Source: Staphylococcus pseudoxylosus (GTDB taxonomy: Bacteria; Bacillota; Bacilli; Staphylococcales; Staphylococcaceae). From it: DNA of 64,000 nucleotides. The DNA is taken from NCBI RefSeq assembly GCF_003697915.1, contig NZ_RCVN01000002.1:1-64000 (forward strand), written 5' to 3'. The notes below the pieces were generated by a model that was not told the origin of the DNA, did not search any database, and saw only the letters and a list, made by a program, of their open reading frames with translations. The position numbers and the translations under genes were made by a program. This document shows, in pieces, positions 37,140 through 46,272 of this stretch; within the stretch, counting starts at the first letter, position 1; each line of letters opens with the position of its first letter.

Positions 37140-38117
37140 GTGACAACAATCCAACACCATTATGGATTCCAACGTACTTTTCAAAAGGATCACCTGACCT
37201 TAGGGTTAGCATTTCCTTTCGACAATTCAGAAGACCATAAATTATCATTTGAAAATCAAATTGAGTTAGCTCAACATGCTGAAGAACTCGGATTTACAAG
37301 CCTATTTGTGCGTGACAGTCCGCTTTATAGTCCACATCTAGGAAATGTAACGACAAACTACGATCCGTTTGTATTTTTATCTTATCTCAGTGCCAAAACA
37401 TCTAAAATCGCTCTCGGAACCTCTAGTATTGTTGCTACATTACGTCATCCAATTCATATAGCTAAGGCAGCTACTTCTCTTGACTTCATTTCAAATGAGC
37501 GCTTTTTGTTAGGTATGGCGACAGGAGACCGTAAATTTGAATTTCCTACATTTAAGATAAAAGAAGAACAGTTAACCGAAACATTTCAAGATACTATTTC
37601 AGCTATAAATGAGTTATGGCAAGAACATTCACCAGATATATCAAACTCAATATTTGAATTATACGAAGACTCAGGGCTACAAATGTTGCCAAAGCACAAT
37701 CATATCCCAATGTTCGCCACAGGCTATTCAAAACAACAAATGTCTTGGTTAAAGTCCAATATGGACGGCTTAATGTTTTACCCACAACCATTTCAACAAC
37801 AGAAAGCGCTACTTCAAGATTGGCATAACAATGATACTTTCAAGCCATTTATGCATCCGCTTGTTGTAGATTTATCAAACCAAGCGAACGAATTAGTGAA
37901 ACCTATAAAAGGTGGTTATCGGTTAGGTAGAAATACTTTAATAAAAATTCTAAAAGCCTATGAGAAAATCGGCACAAATCATATTATGTTACATTTAAAA
38001 TCAAAGAACAGATCATATAAATCATTATTAACAGAAATTGGCGATTATGTAATACCACATTTCCCGCCACACTTATTACAGGAGGAACATAAAAATGACA
38101 TTATTAGACAGAATTAA
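37140..38117 (+). CDS. LLM-class (bacterial luciferase-like) flavin monooxygenase
   Basis: This 325-residue enzyme of the luciferase-like family uses FMNH2 or F420-type flavin chemistry to oxidise a small substrate. The barrel starts HLTLGLAFPFD and includes AQHAEELGFTSLFVRDSP, ALGTSSIVATLRHPIHIAKAATSLDFIS and LGMATGD. The start is GTG at 37140, 7 bases after AGGAGG. Its last 23 bases overlap the DUF896 gene, so the two are probably translated from one message. The substrate is unknown. Confidence 0.85.
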   Translation: MTTIQHHYGFQRTFQKDHLTLGLAFPFDNSEDHKLSFENQIELAQHAEELGFTSLFVRDSPLYSPHLGNVTTNYDPFVFLSYLSAKTSKIALGTSSIVATLRHPIHIAKAATSLDFISNERFLLGMATGDRKFEFPTFKIKEEQLTETFQDTISAINELWQEHSPDISNSIFELYEDSGLQMLPKHNHIPMFATGYSKQQMSWLKSNMDGLMFYPQPFQQQKALLQDWHNNDTFKPFMHPLVVDLSNQANELVKPIKGGYRLGRNTLIKILKAYEKIGTNHIMLHLKSKNRSYKSLLTEIGDYVIPHFPPHLLQEEHKNDIIRQN

Positions 38118-38328
38118 TGAACTTGCAAATAAAGAAAAAGTAGAAGTATTGAGTGTTGAAGAAAAACAAGAACAACACACATTAAGACAAGAATATTTAC
38201 AAATGATTCGTGGACAAGTTATTAATACATTTTCAACAATGAAAGTAGTAGACCCATTAGGTGAAGACGTAACACCTGATAAAGTTTATAAATTACGTGA
38301 AGAAATGGGAACATTAGACCTTAATTAA
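38095..38328 (+). CDS. DUF896 (YnzC-like) small protein
   Basis: This 77-residue cytoplasmic protein belongs to DUF896, of which B. subtilis YnzC is a member. Signature segments are LLDRINELANKEK, EKQEQHTLRQEYLQMIRGQV and VVDPLGEDVTPDKV. YnzC-type proteins form short helical hairpins and have been linked to stress or SOS-associated operons; a specific role is not known. It starts after AGGAGG, inside the end of the LLM gene (23-base overlap). Confidence 0.9.
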   Translation: MTLLDRINELANKEKVEVLSVEEKQEQHTLRQEYLQMIRGQVINTFSTMKVVDPLGEDVTPDKVYKLREEMGTLDLN

Positions 38329-38343
38329 AACGCAAAAAAGAGC

Positions 38344-38392
38344 GATACAGCAATCTAGTTTAAGATAGATTGCTGTATCTCTCCTTTTTTAT
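38344..38392. terminator. Terminator between DUF896 and fructosamine kinase genes
   Basis: GATACAGCAATCTA and TAGATTGCTGTATC form a 14-base perfect stem followed by TCTCCTTTTTT on the plus strand. Confidence 0.85.
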
Positions 38393-38398
38393 ATTTTA

Positions 38399-39253
38399 TT
38401 ATGACAAGATTTGTTTCATAGAGCGTTTAACGCTTTCCGCATACATACCACCAAATTTAACTAAATGGACCATCAATAAATATAATCTATAGAATTCGAG
38501 ACGCTTTTCTACATCTTCATTTATTGGATAATGTTTGTCATATTCATTGTAAAATGCCTCTGTAAAACCACCAAAGACAGTAGTAATACCTAAATCGAAT
38601 TCTCTGTCACCATATAATGGCGCTGGGTCAAATAACGCTGGTGAACCATCTTTCAGGAACATATAATTTCCACCCCATAAATCACCGTGCAATAAAGAGG
38701 GTTTACTTGGATGTTGTTTTAATGTATCTACTATTACTGAACGTACAGATTCATATTGCGAAACATCGTCGTCGCTCCAAGCTCCTTGCTCTACTAAGGT
38801 ATCTTTCAGATGATCTAAGCGTCGATTCACAAATAATGTTATCCAATTATCTGTCCAACTATTATCAAATGTTATATCTCCACCTTCATAAGGTAAATCA
38901 AAACCAAACTTGCCATTTACTTGTTGTTTACTATGCATTTGGGCTACTAATTCCGCTAATGCTTCTTGACTTCCTGTACGACCTTCATCTAAATAAGTTA
39001 ATAATAAATAAGCGTCACCCTCAATTTCACCACTTCCTATTACTCTTGGTGCAGTAACTTCCGCCTCTTCAAAAAGTTCTAAACCTGAAATTTCTGCCGC
39101 AAAAAAAGATGCGTTTCGGTTTCGTTGAACTAATAAAAAATAGGTTCTCTCAACTGTCTCAATTTTAAATGCTTCATTTACATCTCCACCGCTAACAGGT
39201 GAAATAGACTTTATATTATTTAAAGGCAGTTGTGTTTGCCATGACTGTTTCAT
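38399..39253 (-). CDS. Fructosamine kinase family protein
   Basis: This 284-residue kinase phosphorylates sugar amines on glycated proteins or small amines, allowing deglycation. It has the aminoglycoside-kinase-like fold: the Lys/Glu region GGDVNEAFKIET, the catalytic HGDLWGGN and the magnesium motif DPAPLYGDREFDLG. Length is normal for bacterial members. It is convergent with DUF896. The gap 39254-39512 towards pyrD has no supported feature. Confidence 0.87.
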   Translation of the reverse strand: MKQSWQTQLPLNNIKSISPVSGGDVNEAFKIETVERTYFLLVQRNRNASFFAAEISGLELFEEAEVTAPRVIGSGEIEGDAYLLLTYLDEGRTGSQEALAELVAQMHSKQQVNGKFGFDLPYEGGDITFDNSWTDNWITLFVNRRLDHLKDTLVEQGAWSDDDVSQYESVRSVIVDTLKQHPSKPSLLHGDLWGGNYMFLKDGSPALFDPAPLYGDREFDLGITTVFGGFTEAFYNEYDKHYPINEDVEKRLEFYRLYLLMVHLVKFGGMYAESVKRSMKQILS

Positions 39254-39512
39254 GAGTTATACCTCCAATTATTATATTTAAAAATAAATACATCATTATT
39301 ATTGCCCTTTTTAACTTATGTAATCACTCACAGATTCAAATAAATTGTATGTGAAAGTTTTAATAATTCTTTTATTTGCTCTAGGCATATATTACGTAAA
39401 ATGCTAGTCTATTAAAGACATCTTTTTCAATTTTACTTTTTAAAATTGACTAGGCACTCATCACAATACATAATTTTATTACAAATAATTTGATAAATGG
39501 AGCGATCATGAT

Positions 39513-40577
39513 ATGTACAAACTCATCAAACCTATTTTATTCCAAATAGATCCTGAAAAAGCGCACGGGATGACAATTAACGCACTCAAATTCGTCCAAA
39601 AATATCCAAAACTTTTACCTGTTATTAACCAATTATTTCACTATGAAAATGAAAGCTTATACCAAAATATCAAAGGTATCCAATTCAATAATCCAATTGG
39701 ATTAGCAGCAGGTTTTGATAAATCTTGTGAAGTACCTAAAGCCTTAGAAAACGCTGGTTTTGGTGCACTTGAATTAGGGGGTATCACACCTAAACCACAA
39801 CCTGGTAATCCCAAACCACGAATGTATCGCTTAGTGGAAGATAATGCACTGATTAACAGAATGGGTTTTAATAATCTAGGCATGAACAAAGCTTTAAGTA
39901 ATCTACGTAAATATAATTATCAAATTCCAATTGGCCTTAATGTTGGCGTTAACAAGACAACATCTTATGATGCGCGTTATGAAGATTATATTAAAGTTAT
40001 CGATACATTTAAAAATGACGTTACCTTTTTCACGGTTAACATCAGCTCTCCAAATACGAAAAACTTACAAAGTTTCCATGATAAAGATGCATTCGCCCAA
40101 TTGTGCGAAGCTATACAATCTTATCAAGAAAAACAAAATCTCAACGTACCTATTTTCATCAAACTTACATCTGATTTAACATTAGACGGACTCGGTCAAA
40201 TGTTAGAACCGATAACACAAACCTTTGACGGTATTATACTAGCCAATACAACGCAACAACGTGAACATTTAAATTCAGACAATCGTCATGAAACAGGTGG
40301 ATTGAGCGGAAGACCATTATTCAACCGTAATCTAGAATTAATTTCATATGCTTATAAACAAACAAATGGTAATTTCTTAATTATTGGTACAGGCGGTATT
40401 TTCAGTGATACTGATGTAATTAAAATGTTACGTAGTGGGGCTTCATTAGTACAAATATATAGTTCTTTAGTTTTTGAAGGACCTGGATTAACTCAAAAAT
40501 TAAATAAGCAACTCGCACATTATCTCAAATCTAATGGTTATAATCATGTTAGTGAAATTATTGGGTTAGACGCCTAA
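39513..40577 (+). CDS. pyrD: Dihydroorotate dehydrogenase (quinone), class 2
   Basis: This 354-residue membrane-associated flavoenzyme oxidises dihydroorotate to orotate with quinone in pyrimidine synthesis. The N-terminal 40 residues form the membrane/quinone-binding helices typical of class 2. NISSPNTKNL (176-185) carries the catalytic Ser, and GTGGIFS binds the FMN phosphate. It stands alone, away from the pyr operon, as in other staphylococci. The ATG at 39513 follows GGAGCG. Confidence 0.95.
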   Translation: MYKLIKPILFQIDPEKAHGMTINALKFVQKYPKLLPVINQLFHYENESLYQNIKGIQFNNPIGLAAGFDKSCEVPKALENAGFGALELGGITPKPQPGNPKPRMYRLVEDNALINRMGFNNLGMNKALSNLRKYNYQIPIGLNVGVNKTTSYDARYEDYIKVIDTFKNDVTFFTVNISSPNTKNLQSFHDKDAFAQLCEAIQSYQEKQNLNVPIFIKLTSDLTLDGLGQMLEPITQTFDGIILANTTQQREHLNSDNRHETGGLSGRPLFNRNLELISYAYKQTNGNFLIIGTGGIFSDTDVIKMLRSGASLVQIYSSLVFEGPGLTQKLNKQLAHYLKSNGYNHVSEIIGLDA

Positions 40578-40671
40578 TATTTCTAAGTGCTTGTCTACAC
40601 GCATTTTTGCACTGCCTCTTTTATTTTAAAAATAATAGGGTATATGTACAACAAAAGGAGGTAGTGCCATT

Positions 40672-41094
40672 ATGTATAAAAATATATTATTAGCTTATGA
40701 TTTTGATAATTCGTTTAACAATGTACCTGAAGAGTTGCAAAATCTAACCGCTGGCGTGGATGATGCTGAAATTACAGTATTCCACGTTATACCAGAAAGC
40801 GAGTTAGAAACTTCAGTACGGTATGATAATAAACACTTTGAAGATTTGGCACATGAAAAAAGCGAATTACTCGAACCTTTTGTTAACAAATTAGAAGATC
40901 TAGGTTTAAATGTAAATATTAGATTTAGTACAGGCTACATCAAAAACTCAATTTTGTCAGAAATTAAAGAACACAGCTATGATATTATTGTAATGAGTAA
41001 TACGCGTACAAAATCAGATATTAAAAATATACTTGGTAATGTGACACACAAAATTGCAAGTAACGTAAATATACCTGTACTTATTGTAAATTAG
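40672..41094 (+). CDS. Universal stress protein (UspA family)
   Basis: This 140-residue cytoplasmic protein has the Usp fold: strand YKNILLAYD at the start, ITVFHVIPES, and YDIIVMSNTRTKSDIKNILGNVTHKIASNVNIPVLIVN at the end (given for its layout only: G-x2-x9 phosphate loop replaced by the ILGNVTHKI stretch). The ATP loop G-2x-G-9x-G is not fully kept, so it may not bind ATP. It starts after AAAGGAGG. Confidence 0.85.
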   Translation: MYKNILLAYDFDNSFNNVPEELQNLTAGVDDAEITVFHVIPESELETSVRYDNKHFEDLAHEKSELLEPFVNKLEDLGLNVNIRFSTGYIKNSILSEIKEHSYDIIVMSNTRTKSDIKNILGNVTHKIASNVNIPVLIVN

Positions 41095-41105
41095 CCTTCA
41101 TACAA

Positions 41106-41157
41106 AAACTCAATTCCTCTATCATAAATGACTAGAAGAATTGAGTTTTATTTTTTT
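41106..41157. terminator. Bidirectional terminator between usp and HAD genes
   Basis: AAACTCAATTC and GAATTGAGTTT are perfect 11-base arms; T-rich sequence follows on the plus strand and A precedes it. Confidence 0.8.
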
Positions 41158-41965
41158 ATTGCTGTTGCTTCAAATACTGTTCAATCACTTGTAGAACACC
41201 AGAGTCATCATTTGAAGGTGCTTTATGCTGGGCAACCGCTTCTACCTCAGGGCTACAATTAGCCATCGCATAGCTATGTGTAGTTAAGCCTAACATTTCT
41301 ATATCATTATTGGCATCTCCAAATGCTAATAACTCGTCATGTGCAATACCCCATTGTTTTAATATGTCTTCAATCGCAACACCTTTATTAACATTTGGTA
41401 AAATAAGATCCACACTGTTGTTACCACTTGTTACTGCACGTAATTCTCCTCTAAATTTAGTTTCTAATGCATCCATAACTGCTTTAACCAAATCTTTATC
41501 TTTGATGCGCATAGCAACTTTTACAAAATTATCTTCCTCTATATGCTCAAAGGACGCTACTTTTTCAATATCATAATAATAATTACTAATAAAATTCATA
41601 AATTCATTGCTACATGTCTGTTTTACATAAGCTGATTTAATACCACTCAACACAATATCTGCTAACCCAAAGTCTCTTGTAAGTGTCTCTACGACATCAT
41701 AAATGAGCTGTTGATCAAAGTAATAAGATGTCATCAATTCATTATCATAATAAGTAACGGCACCATTTTCAGCAACATACGTGATATGTTGGTCTTTTTC
41801 CGGAAAAAATGACTGTAATTGCGCATATTGATTACCACTTGCCACAATAAATTTAATATCTTGACGCTTCAACTCATCAAATATTTCCTCAAAATATGCC
41901 TTATCATATGTGTGATCCGATTTTAAAAAGGTCCCATCTTTATCTACAGCGATTGCTTTTATCAT
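41156..41965 (-). CDS. HAD-superfamily Cof-type phosphatase
   Basis: This 269-residue phosphatase has the HAD nucleophile motif DKDGT (D8, D10), the capped C2 insertion in the middle, the Lys region and the last motif GDANNDIEML. Cof-type members dephosphorylate sugar phosphates, FMN or PLP; the substrate cannot be told. Two ATGs in tandem are possible; I use the second (41963-41965), 8 bases after GGAG. Its 3' end overlaps the shared terminator with the usp gene. Confidence 0.88.
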   Translation of the reverse strand: MIKAIAVDKDGTFLKSDHTYDKAYFEEIFDELKRQDIKFIVASGNQYAQLQSFFPEKDQHITYVAENGAVTYYDNELMTSYYFDQQLIYDVVETLTRDFGLADIVLSGIKSAYVKQTCSNEFMNFISNYYYDIEKVASFEHIEEDNFVKVAMRIKDKDLVKAVMDALETKFRGELRAVTSGNNSVDLILPNVNKGVAIEDILKQWGIAHDELLAFGDANNDIEMLGLTTHSYAMANCSPEVEAVAQHKAPSNDDSGVLQVIEQYLKQQQ

Positions 41966-42023
41966 CATTGATACTCCTTTCTGTTCTCGAAAATATAATT
42001 AAATAGTCATATACTTGCTTAAA

Positions 42024-42404
42024 TTACATTACAATAATATTAAAAAGGTGACCATCAATATCTCTAAATAAGCCACCATAATACCCTTCATGCATAGTAC
42101 TACTTTGTAGAACTTCTCCACCTGATGTTTCAACTTGTTCTAATAAGCAATCCACCTCTTCCGGTTCAGATACAGAAATAGAAACTAATGCACTATGACT
42201 TCCAATATTTGAAACTTGGGCGACTTTTTCAAATTGATTACGTTCAATAAGCATTATGACTTTATTATCTAAAGTTTCAATTCCTCTCATTTTATCTAAA
42301 ACTGCTTCGTTTCTTTTGATTGTAAAGCCTATTTCACTAAAAAATGTTTCACTTGCTGCTAAATCTTCTACCGGTAAATTAAGCCAAGATGATTGTATAT
42401 TCAT
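42024..42404 (-). CDS. VOC/glyoxalase-fold protein
   Basis: This 126-residue protein has the paired beta-alpha-beta-beta-beta units of the vicinal oxygen chelate family: SSWLNLPVEDLAASETFFSEIGF at the start and GYYGGLFRDIDGHLFNIIVM at the end. Members include glyoxalases, dioxygenases and resistance proteins. The terminal metal residues of classic enzymes are only partly visible, so function is open. The ATG follows GGGAGGAG. Confidence 0.8.
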   Translation of the reverse strand: MNIQSSWLNLPVEDLAASETFFSEIGFTIKRNEAVLDKMRGIETLDNKVIMLIERNQFEKVAQVSNIGSHSALVSISVSEPEEVDCLLEQVETSGGEVLQSSTMHEGYYGGLFRDIDGHLFNIIVM

Positions 42405-42756
42405 TTTACTCCTCCCATTTTTATCACCATACCATACTCCGCTTTTACAGTGCTATAAAGAACCTATCTCACGCCTCTTTCTTCACTCTTATACAACAAG
42501 TTTTTAATGAAATAACGTTAATAAATCATTATTTATTTGACACATAATCTCTAAATGAGTTACAGTTTTCAACATCTTATTTGCTTATTTTCAACACTTT
42601 AAAGCATTTGAAGATAGTTATAACCAAATTATGATGAATTTAAGGTCTATTAATAATCATCACTATTTTATGGCATTGGAATGATCAAATTCCACATATC
42701 TCTGATTATTCGTTTTACATTAGCCGTATTGTTTTAACTAAAAGGAGTAAAATAAA
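42405..42756. other. Divergent intergenic region between VOC and lactonase-fold genes
   Basis: This 352-base A/T-rich gap contains a dyad TGGAAT-GATCAA-ATTCCA at 42677-42694, about 60 bases before the downstream gene. No gene is visible. The dyad could be an operator, but this is weak. Confidence 0.45.
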
Positions 42757-43584
42757 ATGACTAGTACAATCAATGTACACGTCTTACACACTGGTTCAGT
42801 GATTGTAGACGAAGCATTACCATTCAACTATAAATATAATCCACCTTTAGCATGGACCGGATTATTTAGATCTAAAAAGAAACAACTGCGTTTACCTGTA
42901 TCTGTTTATCTTATAGAACATCCAAAGGGTCTTGTTCTAATTGACACGGGTTGGCATGAAATCAATCGAACAAAGCCCATTAAAAATTTAGCTTTTCAAT
43001 ATCCAATAAACAAGGCAGTTTTACCTAAAGGCACTGCTGTACATGAACAAATTGAAGCATTAGGCTATCAACCTTCGGATATAGATTATGTGATGTTAAG
43101 TCATTTACACTGTGATCATGCTGATGGCTTAGCACATGTAGCTGACGCAAAAAACATCTTAGTCAGTGAAGTGGAATGGAACGCTGCAAACAACGATAAA
43201 ATGCGTTATCTTCCACACCAATGGGATAATATTGCTATTCAAACCTATCCTTTAAAAGATAATGGCATTGGACCTACAGGTAAATCCTTTGATTTATTTG
43301 GTGATGGTACACTCGAATTTATTCACACACCAGGACATAGCGCTGGTCTATGTTCTACACGTGTTAAAGCGCATAAAGATGATGAGTCATATTTATTGTT
43401 GGCCTCAGACGTAGGTTATGCTGAAAAATCATGGAAAAACGGTATTTTGCCTGGCCTCGTAGTAGATAAAGATGATGCAATCAAATCATTAAATTGGGTG
43501 AAAGCACAAGCAATAGATAAAGACTGTGTCAAAGCGATTGCCAATCATGATGCCGAAGTTCAACCACAAGTCATTTCTTTATAG
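42757..43584 (+). CDS. Metallo-beta-lactamase-fold hydrolase, N-acyl-homoserine-lactonase-like
   Basis: This 275-residue enzyme has a two-zinc MBL fold. The metal motif SHLHCDHADG places H116, H118, D120 and H121, followed by HTPGHS and the bridging Asp in ASDVGY. The domain layout resembles AiiA/AttM lactonases, but many relatives hydrolyse other lactones or esters. It starts after AAAGGAG and stands alone. The natural substrate is unknown. Confidence 0.85.
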   Translation: MTSTINVHVLHTGSVIVDEALPFNYKYNPPLAWTGLFRSKKKQLRLPVSVYLIEHPKGLVLIDTGWHEINRTKPIKNLAFQYPINKAVLPKGTAVHEQIEALGYQPSDIDYVMLSHLHCDHADGLAHVADAKNILVSEVEWNAANNDKMRYLPHQWDNIAIQTYPLKDNGIGPTGKSFDLFGDGTLEFIHTPGHSAGLCSTRVKAHKDDESYLLLASDVGYAEKSWKNGILPGLVVDKDDAIKSLNWVKAQAIDKDCVKAIANHDAEVQPQVISL

Positions 43585-43995
43585 TGAAATACTAATTAAG
43601 CCGTATTTCACTATAAAACCAATAAAATCTAATATTTGATTTACAACTATTACACTCAAACAAACTATAATCTAAAATATAGTAATCTTAATATATAAAT
43701 GAGATAAGCTTATAAGGGCGTGCATATATGAGTGATGGCTAAATTATCACTCACCTCGCCCTTTTTACATAATCTAAAAAGTATAAATTACAAAATCTAG
43801 CATCACAAAAAGAGTAAATAATCACTTAAAACAACTAATGACACCGAAACAGACTATAATACGCTAATCTTCATATATATTCTATAAATTTTCACAAAAT
43901 TTTCTGAATATTTAGAGATATTTATGCTATGATATAAATTATCATAATTTAGTTATAAAGTTTTACGATATAGTATTCATTGGGAGAGATTTATT
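43585..43995. other. Intergenic region with terminator upstream of APC permease
   Basis: This 411-base gap contains a long hairpin at 43714-43766 (AAGGGCG with CGCCCTT, inner GAGTGAT/ATCACTC, then TTTTT), probably ending the lactonase-fold transcript. TATGAT near 43928-43933 could be the -10 box of the permease gene. I see no gene. Confidence 0.6.
43714..43770 (+). terminator. Terminator downstream of the lactonase-fold gene
   Basis: A two-part stem, AAGGGCG/CGCCCTT outside and GAGTGAT/ATCACTC inside, is followed by TTTTT, about 130 bases after the gene end. Confidence 0.7.
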
Positions 43996-45426
43996 ATGAA
44001 AGATTTTTTCAACAAAATTTTTAAAAAAGCAGAACCATCCGTTTATCAAGTGAAGGATGCTCATTTAAATAGAACATTGCGTGTTAAAGACTTTTTAGCT
44101 TTAGGTGTCGGTACCATAGTTTCTACTTCTATTTTCACACTACCTGGCGTTGTTGCAGCACAACACACAGGCCCTGCAGTTGCACTTTCTTTCTTATTAG
44201 CAGCAGTAGTGGCTGGGCTTGTGTCTTTTGCATATGCTGAAATGTCGTCTGCAATGCCATTTGCTGGTTCAGCCTATTCATGGATTAATGTAGTATTTGG
44301 TGAGGTGTTTGGCTGGGTGGCAGGTTGGGCTTTACTTGCTGAATATTTTATTGCTGTCGCCTTTGTTGCATCAGGTTTTTCCGCGAACTTACGTGGTTTA
44401 GTTTCGCCATTAGGTCTCGAATTACCAAAATCACTTTCTAATACATTAGGTAACGATGGTGGTGTCATTGATATCGTCGCAGCTATCGTGATTATTCTTA
44501 CAACTTGCTTATTAGCATATGGCGTATCAGCAGCTGCACGTATCGAAAACATTCTTGTCGTCATTAAAGTGTTAGCCGTATTATTATTTATTGTTGTAGG
44601 TTTAACAGTTATTGATTTCAGTAATTATGTGCCATTTATTCCTGAACATAAAGTTACTGAAACTGGATCATTTGGAGGATGGCAAGGTATCTATGCTGGT
44701 GTGTCTATGATTTTCTTAGCATATATTGGCTTTGATTCAATTGCTGCTAATTCAGCCGAAGCAATCAATCCACAAAAGACAATGCCTAGAGGGATCTTAG
44801 GATCACTACTCATTGCTGTAGTATTATTTGTTGCAGTTTCGCTTGTACTTGTTGGTATGTTTACCTACTCAGCATATGCTGGTAACGCAGAACCTGTTGG
44901 TTGGGCATTAAGACAAAGCGGATTTGGTGTAGTAGCCGCAGTAGTACAAGCAATTTCTGTAATTGGTATGTTCACAGCACTCATTGGTATGATGTTAGCA
45001 GGTTCACGTTTATTATATTCTTTTGGTCGAGATGGCCTCTTGCCTTCTTGGTTAGGAAAATTAAATAATAAAAACTTACCTAACCGCGCTTTAATAATAC
45101 TTACTATCATTGCTGTAATTATTGGATCAATGTTCCCATTTGCGTTCTTGGCGCAATTAATATCTGCTGGTACACTCGTAGCATTTATGTTTGTTTCTAT
45201 AGGTATTTTTGGTTTGCGTCCTAGAGAAGGTAAAGACATTCCAGTCCCAGCATTCAAAATGCCTTTTTATCCTGTAATGCCGATTATCACATTCGTGAGT
45301 GTAGTCATCGTATTTTGGGGCCTAAGTGCAGAAGCAAAATTATATACACTTGCCTGGTTTATCATAGGACTAATTATTTATCTCATTTATGGTGTAAAAC
45401 ATTCTAAAAAAGGAAAATCTTCCTAA
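43996..45426 (+). CDS. APC-superfamily amino acid permease (CAT/YfnA-type)
   Basis: This 476-residue transporter has twelve or more helices. The helix 1 substrate loop is LGVGTIVSTSIFTLPG and a later conserved segment is AYIGFDSIAANSAEAINPQKTMPRGI, typical of the cationic amino-acid transporter group (B. subtilis YfnA-like). The first 28 residues are cytoplasmic and basic. It starts after GGGAGAG. The substrate is not determined; neighbours give no clue. Confidence 0.87.
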   Translation: MKDFFNKIFKKAEPSVYQVKDAHLNRTLRVKDFLALGVGTIVSTSIFTLPGVVAAQHTGPAVALSFLLAAVVAGLVSFAYAEMSSAMPFAGSAYSWINVVFGEVFGWVAGWALLAEYFIAVAFVASGFSANLRGLVSPLGLELPKSLSNTLGNDGGVIDIVAAIVIILTTCLLAYGVSAAARIENILVVIKVLAVLLFIVVGLTVIDFSNYVPFIPEHKVTETGSFGGWQGIYAGVSMIFLAYIGFDSIAANSAEAINPQKTMPRGILGSLLIAVVLFVAVSLVLVGMFTYSAYAGNAEPVGWALRQSGFGVVAAVVQAISVIGMFTALIGMMLAGSRLLYSFGRDGLLPSWLGKLNNKNLPNRALIILTIIAVIIGSMFPFAFLAQLISAGTLVAFMFVSIGIFGLRPREGKDIPVPAFKMPFYPVMPIITFVSVVIVFWGLSAEAKLYTLAWFIIGLIIYLIYGVKHSKKGKSS

Positions 45427-45427
45427 T

Positions 45428-45473
45428 AAAAAACAGGGCTCGGATACATTAGTGTTCCGAACCCTGTTTTTTT
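45428..45473. terminator. Terminator between APC permease and MarR genes
   Basis: AAACAGGG-TCGGA and TCCGA-CCCTGTTT form a stem with a one-base bulge on each side, flanked by A and T runs. Confidence 0.85.
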
Positions 45474-45488
45474 ATGTTAGAAAAAGGC

Positions 45489-45905
45489 TTATGCTTCATC
45501 CTCGTCTATTTGGGATAACTTACGAATATTAGAAAAGTCTACCTTTTTAATTAGTTTTTCATAGGTATTTAATGCCGATTCTGTGATTTTAAGTCCTTCT
45601 TCTGTCAAATAGATATACATAGCACGTTGGTCTTCAACACATTCTTGCCTTACAACTAATGCTTTCTCTGGCTTTTCTATGCGTACAATCAATCTAGACA
45701 TTGCACTTTGGCTTAAATCAACAATTTTTATCAAATCATTAATTTTGTATTTTTTCCCTTTAGCTTTATAAATTTCATATAATACATAAAATTCTTTCAA
45801 GCTTAAATTGTATGATTGCTTCATTTTTTTCTCAATTAATGTTTCTATATAGTGAACGTATTTGGTTAATTGTACCCAATTATCGATTTTTTGTTGTTTT
45901 TCCAT
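45489..45905 (-). CDS. MarR-family transcriptional regulator
   Basis: This 138-residue winged-helix regulator shows LSLKEFYVLYEIYKAK before the helix-turn-helix, KINDLIKIVDLSQSAMSRLIVRIEK as the recognition segment, and the wing VRQECVEDQRAMYIYLTEEG. It resembles Sar/MarR-type proteins. Two adjacent ATGs occur; the second (45903-45905) is 5 bases after GGAGG. It is convergent with the APC permease; target and ligand are unknown. Confidence 0.85.
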   Translation of the reverse strand: MEKQQKIDNWVQLTKYVHYIETLIEKKMKQSYNLSLKEFYVLYEIYKAKGKKYKINDLIKIVDLSQSAMSRLIVRIEKPEKALVVRQECVEDQRAMYIYLTEEGLKITESALNTYEKLIKKVDFSNIRKLSQIDEDEA

Positions 45906-46272
45906 CATATCCTCCCAAAGATATATGTGTATAGCTACTTATCATAGTTTATCTTTTACTCATAAAATGATTGATATTAGAGTTATCCAATGCAATATAC
46001 ATATCTTTCATATATAAATCTCTAAGGCTCAATTTATTAATTGTTATTAATATCTTACATCATCATAACGTATATTGAAATATTTGCCTGGCCTTTTAAA
46101 TTAACACATAAATTTGCTTAATCTTACTAAAATAACTAAAATGTCTTAATATCACTCAATTATTAAATCTCTATTTGACCAAAAATAATATCTAAAAAGT
46201 TCTCACTAAAAAACATCAATCCATTAAATAAAATAGATTGATGTTTTATTTGAGCATACTGATATAAATCGG
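45906..46272. other. Intergenic region between MarR gene and fhuD2
   Basis: This 367-base A/T-rich gap holds the MarR gene promoter and the fhuD2 terminator (46208-46247). Nothing else can be supported. Confidence 0.6.
46208..46247 (-). terminator. Terminator of fhuD2
   Basis: On the minus strand AAAACATCAATC pairs with GATTGATGTTTT across a 14-base loop and is followed by T. Confidence 0.85.
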
